A stretch of DNA of 64,000 nucleotides. It comes from Amaurobius ferox (taxonomy: Eukaryota > Arthropoda > Arachnida > Araneae > Amaurobiidae). Position 1 is the first letter of the stretch. Each line of letters opens with the position of its first letter. This document shows, one piece after another, positions 1 to 11,200 of the stretch. Position numbers and translations under genes: made by a program. The notes beneath the pieces were generated by a model. The model did no database searches. It saw only the letters and a program-made list of their open reading frames with translations, and was not told the origin of the DNA. The stretch covers positions 124,341,642-124,405,641 of the forward strand of contig OX578147.1 of the NCBI GenBank assembly GCA_951213105.1, written 5' to 3'.

Positions 1-39
1 TATGAATGAAATATTAATTGATTTTATAAACAGAAGGAC

Positions 40-480
40 GATATTTTTCGATGAAGTTTTAAGCATAAAGTTTATGAATTGTAGCTCCATGGTCTTAATT
101 TTTAACTAAAATAAATTATTATAGTATTGTGATGAATGAAATGGAGAAAGTTATGAATGAAATCCTGCTTTTATAGAGAGATCCAGGCGTGTTATTTTTT
201 CTATGACGTCATTTGAATTAATTTCAGTTGTTTTCGATGAAGTTTTCAAATATAATAAATTATCGTAGTATTATGATAGATTTAAAAATACTACCGTGGA
301 ATGTATTGCATTTTAGAGATATTTAAACCACGCAATTTATATTTCAATGCCGTCTTTTGAATGAAGTTCATTTTTTTCAATGAAGGTTTAAGTTTTCAAA
401 TATAATAAATCAATGTAGTATTGTGATAAGTTTTAAAATATTACCGAGGAATGTATTGCATTTTCGACTTTTTTAAATGA
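40..480. repeat. Degenerate tandem repeat, about 149-bp unit, three copies
   Basis: A block recurs at roughly 105, 255 and 405. It combines a TCAAATATAATAAAT-type stretch, TGTAGTATTGTGAT and, in the last two copies, ATTACCGNGGAATGTATTGCATTTT. Spacing is about 149 bp. The copies differ by many substitutions and small indels, so this is an old array. No coding content is seen. Confidence 0.55.
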
Positions 481-1962
481 AATTGCATTGAAGTTGGAAA
501 GTGTTTCATAATCAATGCTTTAAGCATGATTGATCTTTCTTGTTTTATATTTTTCTGATAATTCAATTTTATTGAAATTTAGTGGGTGTGGTTAATATCC
601 TCAAACTACTCTTTTTTAAAGAGAATATTTTAAATTTAGAAGCTGTTAGAAATCTGAAAAGTATTGTGAAATCCATAAAACATAATTTAGTATGTATTAT
701 TTTAAAAATATTTTAGCAATGTATTTATTTGCATATTTCTATGGCTTGAAAAACGGAAACTCCTACTGAAAGCCAGTTATTTTCTTTTATTTTATATACC
801 TTTTAAACATTTTAAATAGCCTCTCAAAACAATGTTGTAAAAGGCTTGAGAGCATGGGCGTATTTAGGGGAGGGGGGGGGGGGGTCAGGGGGTGTACCCT
901 TGGAAAATTGCTAATTTAATTAGAAGTCATTCCTTATAGAACATTTTAATACCACTACAAGTGATTGGGGTTTGAACACAATTTGGACAAATTCAATAAG
1001 TTTTCGCAATATGATCACAAAAAAATCTAACATAAATGTCATCCAATATGATAGGAAAAAAATACGATAAATTTTCGAATTAGAACATTGTGTTCTACCA
1101 CAATTGCGTGTTTTTTCCCACGTGTATATTAATACCTAGAAACAATTTAAACTTATACCTAACTAGATAACATAGAACTATTATTGCATTTGGTATGTTT
1201 ATGAATATCAAATTTGTTAGTTTTGTTGTTCTGTCTTTAGGAACGCAGTATGTTATCCAAGGAGGGATTTTAAAGCTGGTGCACACTAATTTCTAGAAAG
1301 GGATGCAAACTAATTTTTAAAAGTGCTATACACACTAACTTTTAAAATGTGATGCTCATACCTTCTATTCATACACTGTAAAATATTCTGCAACCTTTGC
1401 TCATTTTCTTCAGTTACTTTGCTGATAATTTTGACAAATTGATAAGAAAAGCCCCAATTACAAGCGTTCATGAAACTTTCAGCTTCATTTATCAAATATT
1501 TAGCTATTTATCGTCTGCTGAGCAAGTAACATGCTTGCAAATATTTTACAGTGTATTTACTGTGTAACAATACATATAATCACCCCAAAATGCTCGATCT
1601 TCTACTCAGACTGCACGTCTTAGTATTCATAGATTTCCTATCATGTAACTTTAAAAGTCTCAATTTTTAATTGCATTTGTTTTCCATTTGATTTAATTAA
1701 TTGCTTTATTTTTATTTTTTAATCAGTTTACTGTCAAATTTTTAATCGATTTAGTAATCTAATGACTATAACTTTTTCATAATTATTTTCTAAATCTCCA
1801 GATAAAATATTGTAGAAGTGCACCAGTTTGCACCTCGCTGCCTGCCCTGTCTGTCTTTTTTTTTTTTTTTTTTTATCCTGTAGAAGTTTCGTTTTGTCTT
1901 AAAGAGTTCATTTTGTCGTGGAGCCCTAAGAATTCCACTGAAGTATAGTAAACTAAAGGACG
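481..1962. other. No recognisable gene; simple-sequence tracts
   Basis: AT-rich sequence with short chance frames only. A poly-G tract lies near 868-884, in a context (ATGGGCGTATTTAGGGG) that resembles transposon termini, but no partner end was found. A poly-T tract lies near 1857-1874. Confidence 0.5.
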
Positions 1963-2059
1963 TTTTCACAAAAACCAGTCCATTGTTTCTAACGTACATA
2001 TAACGTATCATAACGTATATTTTCACAAAAACGTATCCATTGTTTCTAACGTACATATA
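1963..2059 (+). repeat. 57-bp direct duplication
   Basis: A segment containing TTTTCACAAAAAC, then CCATTGTTTCTAACGTACAT, occurs at 1963 and again at 2020. The copies are almost identical, which indicates a recent local tandem duplication. Confidence 0.6.
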
Positions 2060-2150
2060 CTACCTAAAGCATACATATTAAAAATGGCAGAAACTCTGTG
2101 ATCAAATTATTTCTAAAACCGGATTCCGCAAGACAAAGCATGTGGAAAAA

Positions 2151-2531
2151 GGGTGGGACAGCGCAGTGATTAGATCACGGGTGTTGAACTCGGTCGACCC
2201 AAGTTCGATTCCCGGTACTGCTAAAATTGCCCCTCTGTTCACGCGAAGTACGGGCACGTTAAATATGTGGATCCGTAAGATCTTACGAGAGGTTGGTGGT
2301 AGGAGAAGGAGGGTACAGTCCCTGTGGATGTTGCCTCCACTGGGAATTATTTTCACCATGTTTTATTCTTCGAAACGACAATGTTTAGAAATAGTTTTCA
2401 AGAATATGATTTTGATGTAAATAGCATCTATAATAAGAGTATCTCCAGCTAAAATCTGAGCGTTATGAAAAATGCAAAGACTTTGGATGCGAAGAGCAAC
2501 CCTAAAAGGTTTATACCAAATAGGTAGAGTG
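2151..2531 (+). mobile_element. tRNA-derived SINE with long tail (copy 1)
   Basis: The 5' head is tRNA-like: an A-box-like GCGCAGTGATTAGA and a B box GTTCGATTCC at 2203-2212. The body contains ACGTTAAATATGTGG, a GAGAGGTTGGTGGTAGGAGAAGGAGGG-type block (about 2287-2316) and ACAGTCCCTGTGGATG. These recur in copies near 3159, 38090, 39486, 50723 and 51220. A further tail of about 190 bp (from the ATTATTTTCACC region through TATCTCCAGCTAAAATCTG) is shared only with the copy at 50723, so those two form a longer subfamily. Non-autonomous and moved by a LINE in trans. The family name is not known to me. Confidence 0.75.
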
Positions 2532-2698
2532 ATTAAAAAAAAATCTTTGAAAACCTGCGTGCATACAAGTGTACCACTTATAGCGTTCTTATTTCCAGAT
2601 TTAGGTTTAGCTCAATGTACAGCTAAACGTCACAAATTGTACAAGTATGAGTATTCTGACTTAAAAATAAAATACTTAAACTTATCCTAGTTGAAGAC

Positions 2699-2839
2699 GT
2701 AAATGATTGATTTGTGTCTAAGATAAGTAGTTCGCAGGATTCGCAATAGATAGCGCTGTCTGACAAGTATATGAAACGACAGCGCCATCTGTTTTTTATC
2801 CTGTGAATTATATCTCTTTGCAATAAATCAATCATTTAC
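2699..2839. mobile_element. Small foldback MITE
   Basis: Perfect 15-bp inverted ends, GTAAATGATTGATTT at 2699-2713 and its complement at 2825-2839. A second nested inverted pair lies inside (GATAGCGCTGTC and GACAGCGCCATC, one mismatch). The element is 141 bp with no coding potential. It would fold into one long hairpin. No target duplication could be fixed. Confidence 0.6.
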
Positions 2840-3158
2840 ATGTTTTTGCATAGAAGTTTTGGTATTTATTTTGCAGAAAAAAAAAATGTTTGAATACAAA
2901 TTAGGTTCATATTATATGTCACGTTCAACATTCTCAAGTTTATAAACGAATAATATATTGTTCTATGAGGCTATAAAAGTAATGTTTCCACGTATAACAA
3001 CTCGTGTTTTATTTAGTCGTCAAAATTATTTTGCTATCATTTATAATCCACCTATATGGTATATATCTGAAACAAAAGTCGTGAGTTCCGTTTACCATGT
3101 TCTTAATCGTTTAACTCATAAAATTTATGATATCAGATAGGGAATGATTAGGCAAATT

Positions 3159-3440
3159 TCTTTCGACCCGGACCGTCCGATCTACCCGAAGGTGTAGGGA
3201 ATCTGTTTGGACGGCCGAGAAGTGCCACCCAATTTAGACAAGAACCCAGTTGGGGAGGCATCCACAGAAACCGTACTCTCCTTCCTCTACCACCGACCTT
3301 TCGGAAGGATTTACGGACCCACATGTTTAACGTGGTTTTATTCCGCGGGAACACGGCGACAGTTTGGGCAGTGGCAGGAATCAAACTCGGATCGTCCGAG
3401 CGCAATCACCGCCCGCTAACCACTGGGATGTCACGCTCCA
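3159..3440 (-). mobile_element. tRNA-derived SINE (copy 2), complete, with 13-bp target duplication
   Basis: Read on the minus strand, it starts with a tRNA-like head (GACATCCCAGTGGTTAGCGG, degenerate B box GTTTGATTCC). It continues through the family body and ends GGTCCGGGTCGAAAGAAA. It is flanked by GATTAGGCAAATT (3146-3158) and GATCAGGCAAATT (3441-3453), a 13-bp duplication with one mismatch. The plus-strand sequence just after it (3454-3505) resembles the tail of copy 1, so it appears to have inserted into an older relative. Confidence 0.8.
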
Positions 3441-3868
3441 GATCAGGCAAATTATTTTCACCAGGTTTTATTTGTTGAAACGACAATGCTTAGAAACTGT
3501 TTTCGAATTGTTTCAGATGTGTATGTTTAATTTCAATGGTTGACTATATGATATATACTTCTATTTTTTCTTTCTCTAAAATGATTCCTATTTTTTTAAA
3601 TATATTGTTGCGAACTCGCAATGTTCCGTTTGGTGCCTCCACTTTCGTCTGTCTCGAAGTCCAGGCGAAGAGAATACAGTGCATGACGTCACACATAACG
3701 TGAGAATGACGTGGACCTAGGGTTGCTAGGATTTCCCAGTTAAAAGAAGGAGTACCAGATTTGTCGATAAATCGTCACTTTGGCGACTTTCGGAATGTTC
3801 CGGAAACTTCTCTGTAGAACAATTATTCTTTGAGATATAGATATTTCCAGAAGTTTCTATGGAGAGAC

Positions 3869-3876
3869 TATAAAAA
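3869..3876 (+). promoter_or_regulatory. TATA box inside the solo LTR
   Basis: TATAAAAA lies about 265 bp into the LTR, followed by GC-richer sequence where transcription would start. It fits a U3/R boundary. Confidence 0.55.
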
Positions 3877-4090
3877 GGACTCGCCCCTATCTTGCAGGAG
3901 AGTTGACGAATGGACATCACACGAGCTACATTGGAGTGTGATTTGTGTCAATGTTTTGAGAATAGTAGCTGATGTTTTGTGAAATTACTTTCGTCAACAT
4001 TCTGAGAATAATATAGCTTATTCTGTGAAATTAGTGGAGCATTTAAGTGCTGTTTGATTGTATAATGTTCCAGTTTACTTTGTGTTTATG

Positions 4091-4096
4091 AATAAA
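4091..4096 (+). promoter_or_regulatory. Poly(A) signal inside the solo LTR
   Basis: AATAAA lies 83 bp before the LTR end, followed by T/G-rich sequence (ACTTGTTCTTGTGTCC). It fits an R/U5 poly(A) signal. Confidence 0.5.
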
Positions 4097-4186
4097 CTAA
4101 GTTATTCAGAAACTTGGACTTGTTCTTGTGTCCTGCGTATATACCCATGATTCTTGAGGATACGTTTCATAACAATATTTTAATTC

Positions 4187-4880
4187 CCACGTTCTCATCT
4201 CTTTACATTTTTTTCCTCCCCTTCGTTTCCTAATCGACTATAAATATCTGTTATTATTTCTGTATTTGGATTTGGATACATCTGAACATTTTTTTCAGAT
4301 GTGTCTGTTTATTACTTTTTTTACAATTAAGAAAAAGAATTGAAAATTTGGTCATTTATATTCTCAAAAAATTAAAAATATAATAAATTTTTATCAGTCT
4401 CCATGTGTCCGCCTTTTTGACACCCCACTCGAACATTTTTGTTTTTTATGTCTCGACTTCGTCTTTCATTACGCGCTCTCTCTTTTTCTTTCACCTTGTC
4501 TTTGTAATTAACCCGTACCTCAAGTGTCCCTGATATTTTCCCTGTGTTTGGGTTTGTCTCCAAATAAATTTCCCGATTTTTTTCGTCCATTATTTTGAAA
4601 AAGGCGAATTTTTTCATCCTCCTTCATTTCTTTTCAGTTCCTGCGAAAAAAAAATAATCTTAGTCTCGGTGTCCGATTTTTTGATACCCCACTCGAGTCA
4701 ATATATTTTTATTATTTCCTTTATTTTTAAACCCTCATATTCTCTCATTCCCTTCTCTTTTTTTGATCAACTTCTTTTTCTAATCGATCTGAAGCGTACC
4801 TGTTATTTTTCATATTTTGGTCGAGACTCCTCAAATCTGTTTCAGAATTCTTCGTTCATTACCTCTTCCAAAACTAAGAA
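4187..4880. repeat. Diverged direct repeats, three copies of about 250 bp
   Basis: Blocks with CCCAC or CCCCACTCGA, a C/T-rich stretch, TAATCGA or TAATTAACC, then CTGTTATTTTTC- or CTGATATTTTCC-like sequence start near 4187, 4420 and 4684. Strongly diverged. No coding function is inferred. A short poly-C tract follows near 4907-4917. Confidence 0.45.
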
Positions 4881-5049
4881 AAAAAGGAAAAAATGTTTCT
4901 TTATGCACCCCCCCCCCCTCCTCAGTGCTTCTACGATACTGCATGATGTCAAAATATAAAATACTACTGTCATAGACAGGAGCAAGATAAGATGGGAACA
5001 TCATAAGATCCGTTTAATTTTAAGAAGCAATGCAGTAAAAGCACAGTAT

Positions 5050-6522
5050 ATCGATGGGAGGAAACATGAAACTATGCGTGCTGAAAGATCAGTGGATGGA
5101 AAGAAAACTGGAAAACTGGATTAAAAAAAAACTGGAAGAACACTAACACTAGTTCAAGAGCCAAAATCTAGATATTTTGACCGTGTAACATCACTTTCAC
5201 CTGGAGTTGAAGTTATAGTTGCTAATATCTGGGAATAATTTGCAAAAGTAAATATCGAGTTATCCCATTTGTTTTGCTTAGATTATAAAGGATGCACAGA
5301 AAATATGGGTAAATACGCTGGAATTACTCGTCGATTTAAAGAAAAATTACAAAAGTCACTACAATAGATTGTTCGTCGACTTCATTCTAATGAACTTGCT
5401 TTACGGTGTTCGATTGAAGAGTTAGAAAGAAGAAATTCTGAACCATCTGTATTTTACTGGTTTATAGGAAAAGTTTTAGTAACCATTCATTTACTTCCTC
5501 TTGTGTCTTAAAAACCCATTATCAGTCCCCCGATTCTTATATTTGCGGATATCAATAGGAAGGTTGTAGCGTCCATTTTGACGATAAGAACTTGCAATTT
5601 CGTTCCAATAGACCGGTAGAGCGTCGGTCGGCCAGTTTGGAGACCTGGAGTGCGATTCCTGCTTTGAGCAACAAGGTTCTTTACAAGATATTCAGTAAAG
5701 ATCAAAAATATCTTTTGGTAATTGCGCAAGCTGTAATTTCTAGGAAATATTCTAAACAAATTGTCAATAGAATTCCCAGGCAAACTATCCCACTTCAGAT
5801 AGTTGGCCACTGCGAACTGAATTCTTCACTTGTACATATGTCAGCACTAAACCACTCTCCAGTGCACTGAAACCAATTGCGATTTTCATTCGCCAGGATG
5901 CTTTGTGATAAAATGAAATTCGAAGATTAGAAATGGTGCCAAAAGCTTCTGGAAAATTTTAATTTTCCTGAAGGGAGTAAAATATAATTCGGTCTTCCGA
6001 AGAGATGTAAACAATTATTCAGTCAGAAAGATTGTTCGAAACGTGGTGCAAAACAATGGTTACTTGCACAACCAGAAACTATTTTAATATCAATGGTGTG
6101 TGATGATTGAAGCAACGCTAACGAGCGTTTCTAACGAGCGCTAAAATGATCATGAAATATCGCGACAATCCATTTAATGATAACCACAAACTGAAATCCC
6201 AGAAATAAATTTCAAAGCTGACGATTACATCCACATGATCAACTGAGATGCAATTACTATGTGCTTGACAGATGATGTTTTATTGTTAGTTGTAGGAAGG
6301 GCAGAGGATAGTGTTATATTGTTGTCGACCAATTCCTCGCTGAGTATACCAGAGCATAGTGAAGCCGTAGAAAGACTACTAAAAGAAACCACTGTAGCAT
6401 CTACTACAATTTGTGGCTATGAGGCTAGAGATGGTTTTAACCAAACAACATTACTTGAAAGTGAAAAATGCCTACTTTTGAAACGGGGAGAAAAAAAAAC
6501 ACTGCAGCAAGTAATACTTTGA
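5050..6522 (+). pseudogene. Decayed copy of a multi-copy, probably transposon-borne protein family
   Basis: Pieces in several frames, broken by stops, follow the order of a large family I recognise from spider, cnidarian and other animal genomes but cannot name. Pieces in order: DYKGCTENMGKYAG then LHSNELALRC and FYWFIGKVLV (5280-5505); KDQKYLLVIAQAV (about 5698); IPEINFKADDYIHMI (about 6197-6243); SIPEHSEAVERLLKETT then TTICGYEARDGF (about 6340-6440), equivalent to a family motif of the type PCHTQAVER...VCG..RDGF. The open frame at 6259-6522 is only the last part. A tRNA-like SINE head interrupts the copy near 5605. Family membership is from memory of motifs; the function is unknown. Confidence 0.6.
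5605..5670 (+). mobile_element. tRNA-like SINE head fragment
   Basis: GGTAGAGCGTCGG followed by CTGGAGTGCGATTCCTG matches a D-arm/A box and a T-arm/B box at tRNA-like spacing. It lies inside the decayed gene at 5050-6522. It lacks a clear acceptor stem, so it reads as a truncated SINE head, not a tRNA gene. Confidence 0.4.
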
Positions 6523-6529
6523 ACTTTTC

Positions 6530-8211
6530 TCTAGCACCCCTCTAGCACCCCCGTGACGCAGCCTATAGTTGAACATCATGTGTTTCCTTATATTTCAACA
6601 ACTTTCAACCATATTCGTTAAAATGGCCCATTTTTTATGAAATTGGTAACATCATAAATTTGTTGTTTCCCTGAAATTTTTCAACTTTGCTATCAGATTT
6701 CACATCAAAGGCATAAATATTTTATCTTGAACATTTTTTTTTTACTCAATAACAAAAGTAATAAATATATTTTTATCTAAAATGGTCAACGTGCGATTTA
6801 AAAAAAGAGATAAATAAAAATTGAAAAATTTTCAAATTATTTCTTAATTTTCAAACTTTATGTGCAGATTGAATGGCATTTTTTTTTTCGGCGTTAATAT
6901 TTTACACAAATGATATTCCGATCACGTGGCAATTTTCACATCTCAAGCTGTTAGGATAAAAATATTGTTTTTCGATCAGCCCTACCTATCAGCCTTTTCA
7001 ACGAAGTGTAGGAACTCGATACTTTTAGGCAGGCGACGGAGTTTCTGCCAAACCTCGGAGCAATTGGTGGTTCTGCACATGCGACTCGATGACGGAGGGA
7101 TTTGTTTATTTGGCTGTTTAGAACGCTTGGCAGCCTGCCAAGTCTTGCTGCCGAATTTCCGCCCTACTGAATCTTCGAGCGGAACTTTGCAGGATTACCA
7201 AGGCTGTAATATTCGTTTTTATACTGTCTTTTGGTGATAGTAAAGCAGTTTGATTTTTTTTTTCTGCTTTTAAAATTATTTAACTGGGAAATGCATTTGT
7301 GGTGATAAGAGTAAGACATTAATGCTCATAATTATGAATAACCCAGGAATAACGCGGTCGTAAATCGTAACATTTGTACATCGCTTTCATGGCCGCAAAA
7401 CCCACCATTACCTCTTTTCACAAGTTCCTTAACATAATCATTAAATCAAAACACTACACATTAAACCCCACAATTTTAACTTTTAAAATAAATTATCATT
7501 TATTCACACCGCTTTTATTGTTATAATTAAAATTACATCAATTTTAACAAACGATTTAGGAGGAGAAAAGTACCATGTGAGACAGGTCTTTTGATTTTTA
7601 TTCCAAAGATCAAAAATAGACTCAACATACATGAAGACTGGCACATACCTCTGTATTTCGGGTCTGCAGCTCATCATGGCTGTCATCTTTTCCGATGCTT
7701 TTTCTGACATTTCGAGTCAGACTTCGTCTTTTTCTATAACATTTTCACTACTCAAAATGAATAATACTACTTGAAAACGCAACTCTTCCTCTTAACAACA
7801 CTGCTCGAATAATCATGACTCTCGCCCTGGGATATTTTGCCCCAACCACACCTGCAATTTGTGTGACGTGTATTTATTAGGGTCATGACTTTCCGGGCCA
7901 AGGCTGTCATATAAGGGTGACTAAAAGTCTGCGCATTCTTTCGTTGTAAACATCAAAAACTGCATATGGTGCCTCCTGGTCTCACAATGTTATTCAGGAA
8001 TTATCAGAAATACTTTTTTTAAAAGCAGGAATTTATCGGAAAAGATAAAATAGAAATAATAAAGGACTGAAAACCTACTCCGCCTAGGCTAAATCTCAAG
8101 AGTGCACAAAATGATAAAAAATACACTTTTACTCGAAATTCCAGGTTGCTCAATACGGTTTGTACCTATGGTTAAGAAGATGCAAAAATCTGAGCAAATT
8201 CTTTTGCTGTC
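6530..8211. other. No recognisable gene
   Basis: AT-rich, except for a GC-richer patch at about 6990-7210. That patch contains a 103-codon open frame (6926-7237, plus strand), Cys-rich in its C-terminal half, which I do not recognise and do not call as a gene. Sequence 8036-8211 leads into the satellite without similarity to it. Confidence 0.5.
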
Positions 8212-11200
8212 CTTGCTTACTGCTTTGTAAATGTGACAGCACTTGGAGCTCGGGAGGATTTGTCTTTTATAATTTAAAATTTTCAATGAATGCTCAGCGA
8301 ATTTCGTTATTTTTTTTTACCATAACATCCCTGCCCTAGTCACAATGAATAACCCAATAGTGGTAAAATGACTTATTATCATTAATATTGTTGCCATTAA
8401 GTCCCTTGAGCATTGCAGTGCGATTGGCAAAGCGCGCAAGCGAGCGCTTGTGTGTATAGAGGAGTTATTGTCGAACAGATAAAAGCAAGATGCGTGCAAC
8501 TCAAATGTTAAGAAACATGATCACTTCGTTTCCTTGCTTACTGCTTTGTAAATGTGACAGCACTTGGAGCTCGGGAGGATTTGACTTTTATAATTTAAAA
8601 TTTTCAATGAATGCTCGGCAAATTTCGTTATTTTTTTTTACCATAACATCCCTGCCCTAGTCACAATGAATAACCCAATAGTGGTAAAATGACTTATTAT
8701 CATTAATATTGTTGCCATTAAGTCCCTTGAGCATTGCAGTGCGATTGGCAAAGCGCGCAAGCGAGCGCTTGTGTGTATAGAGGAGTTATTGTCGAACAGA
8801 TAAAAGCAAGATGCGTGCAACTCAAATGTTAAGAAACATGATCACTTCGTTTCCTTGCTTACTGCTTTGTAAATGTGACAGCACTTGGAGCTCGGGAGGA
8901 TTTGACTTTTATAATTTAAAATTTTCAATGAATGCTCGGCAAATTTCGTTATTTTTTTTTTTACCACAACATCCCTGCCCTAGTCACAATGAATAACGCA
9001 ATAGTGGTAAAATGACTTATCATCATTAATATTGTTGCCATTAAGTCCCTTGAGCATTGCAGTGCGATTGACAAAGCGCGCAAGCGAGCGCTTGTGTGTA
9101 TAGAGGAGTTATTGTCGAACAGATAAAAGCAAGATGCGTGCAACTCAAATGTTAAGAAACATGATCACTTCGTTTCCTTGCTTACTGCTTTGTAAATGTG
9201 CCAGCACTTGGAGCTCGGGAGGATTTGTCTTTTATAATTTAAAATTTTCAATGAATGCTCAGCGAATTTCGTTATTTTTTTTTACCATAACATCCCTGCC
9301 CTAGTCACAATGAATAACCCAATAGTGGTAAAATGACTTATTATCATTAATATTGTTGCCATTAAGTCCCTTGAGCATTGCAGTGCGATTGGCAAAGCGC
9401 GCAAGCGAGCGCTTGTGTGTATAGAGGAGTTATTGTCGAACAGATAAAAGCAAGATGCGTGCAACTCAAATGTTAAGAAACATGATCACTTCGTTTCCTT
9501 GCTTACTGCTTTGTAAATGTGACAGCACTTGGAGCTCGGGAGGATTTGACTTTTATAATTTAAAATTTTCAATGAATGCTCGGCAAATTTCGTTATTTTT
9601 TTTTACCATAACATCCCTGCCCTAGTCACAATGAATAACCCAATAGTGGTAAAATGACTTATTATCATTAATATTGTTGCCATTAAGTCCCTTGAGCATT
9701 GCAGTGCGATTGGCAAAGCGCGCAAGCGAGCGCTTGTGTGTATAGAGGAGTTATTGTCGAACAGATAAAAGCAAGATGCGTGCAACTCAAATGTTAAGAA
9801 ACATGATCACTTCGTTTCCTTGCTTACTGCTTTGTAAATGTGACAGCACTTGGAGCTCGGGAGGATTTGACTTTTATAATTTAAAATTTTCAATGAATGC
9901 TCGGCAAATTTCGTTATTTTTTTTTTTACCACAACATCCCTGCCCTAGTCACAATGAATAACGCAATAGTGGTAAAATGACTTATCATCATTAATATTGT
10001 TGCCATTAAGTCCCTTGAGCATTGCAGTGCGATTGACAAAGCGCGCAAGCGAGCGCTTGTGTGTATAGAGGAGTTATTGTCGAACAGATAAAAGCAAGAT
10101 GCGTGCAACTCAAATGTTAAGAAACATGATCACTTCGTTTCCTTGCTTACTGCTTTGTAAATGTGCCAGCACTTGGAGCTCGGGAGGATTTGTCTTTTAT
10201 AATTTAAAATTTTCAATGAATGCTCAGCGAATTTCGTTATTTTTTTTTACCATAACATCTCTGCCCTAGTCACAATGAATAACCCAATAGTGGTAAAATG
10301 ACTTATTATCATTAATATTGTTGCCATTAAGTCCCTTGAGCATTGCAGTGCGATTGGCAAAGCGCGCAAGCGAGCGCTTGTGTGTATAGAGGAGTTATTG
10401 TCGAACAGATAAAAGCAAGATGCGTGCAACTCAAATGTTAAGAAACATGATCACTTCGTTTCCTTGCTTACTGCTTTGTAAATGTGACAGCACTTGGAGC
10501 TCGGGAGGATTTGACTTTTATAATTTAAAATTTTCAATGAATGCTCGGCAAATTTCGCTATTTTTTTTTACCATAACATCCCTGCCCTAGTCACAATGAA
10601 TAACCCAATAGTGGTAAAATGACTTATTATCATTAATATTGTTGCCATTAAGTCCCTTGAGCATTGCAGTGCGATTGGCAAAGCGCGCAAGCGAGCGCTT
10701 GTGTGTATAGAGGAGTTATTGTCGAACAGATAAAAGCAAGATGCGTGCAACTCAAATGTTAAGAAACATGATCACTTCGTTTCCTTGCTTACTGCTTTGT
10801 AAATGTGCCAGCACTTGGAGCTCGGGAGGATTTGTCTTTTATAATTTAAAATTTTCAATGAATGCTCAGCGAATTTCGTTATTTTTTTTTACCATAACAT
10901 TCCTGCCCTAGTCACAATGAATAACCCAATAGTGGTAAAATGACTTATTATCATTAATATTGTTGCCATTAAGTCCCTTGAGCATTGCAGTGCGATTGGC
11001 AAAGCGCGCAAGCGAGCGCTTGTGTGTATAGAGGAGTTATTGTCGAACAGATAAAAGCAAGATGCGTGCAACTCAAATGTTAAGAAACATGATCACTTCG
11101 TTTCCTTGCTTACTGCTTTGTAAATGTGACAGCACTTGGAGCTCGGGAGGATTTGACTTTTATAATTTAAAATTTTCAATGAATGCGCGGCAAATTTCGT

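Larger units (their letters stand above)
3606..4174 (+). mobile_element. Solo LTR of an LTR retrotransposon
   Basis: A 569-bp block starts TGTTGCGAACTC, ends CATAACA and is flanked on both sides by ATAT (3602-3605 and 4175-4178), a plausible 4-bp target duplication in AT-rich DNA. Internal promoter and processing signals are in order: a TATA box (TATAAAAA, 3869-3876) and a poly(A) signal (AATAAA, 4091-4096). TG...CA ends with a 4-bp duplication fit a Ty3/gypsy or Bel/Pao LTR left by recombination between two LTRs. No gag or pol lies beside it. Superfamily is uncertain. Confidence 0.7.

Noticed and set aside
2203..2212. tRNA gene suggested by a B-box match (also at 50775 and in the copies at 3159 and 38761)
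   Set aside because: No acceptor stem or 3' end of a tRNA follows. The match is the head of a repeated SINE.
2142..2420. 92-codon plus-strand frame over the SINE
   Set aside because: It lies within a tRNA-derived SINE; similar frames occur on either strand of other copies.
6926..7237. 103-codon frame in a GC-richer patch
   Set aside because: No recognisable domain, no splice context and no repeat support. Left as unassigned sequence.
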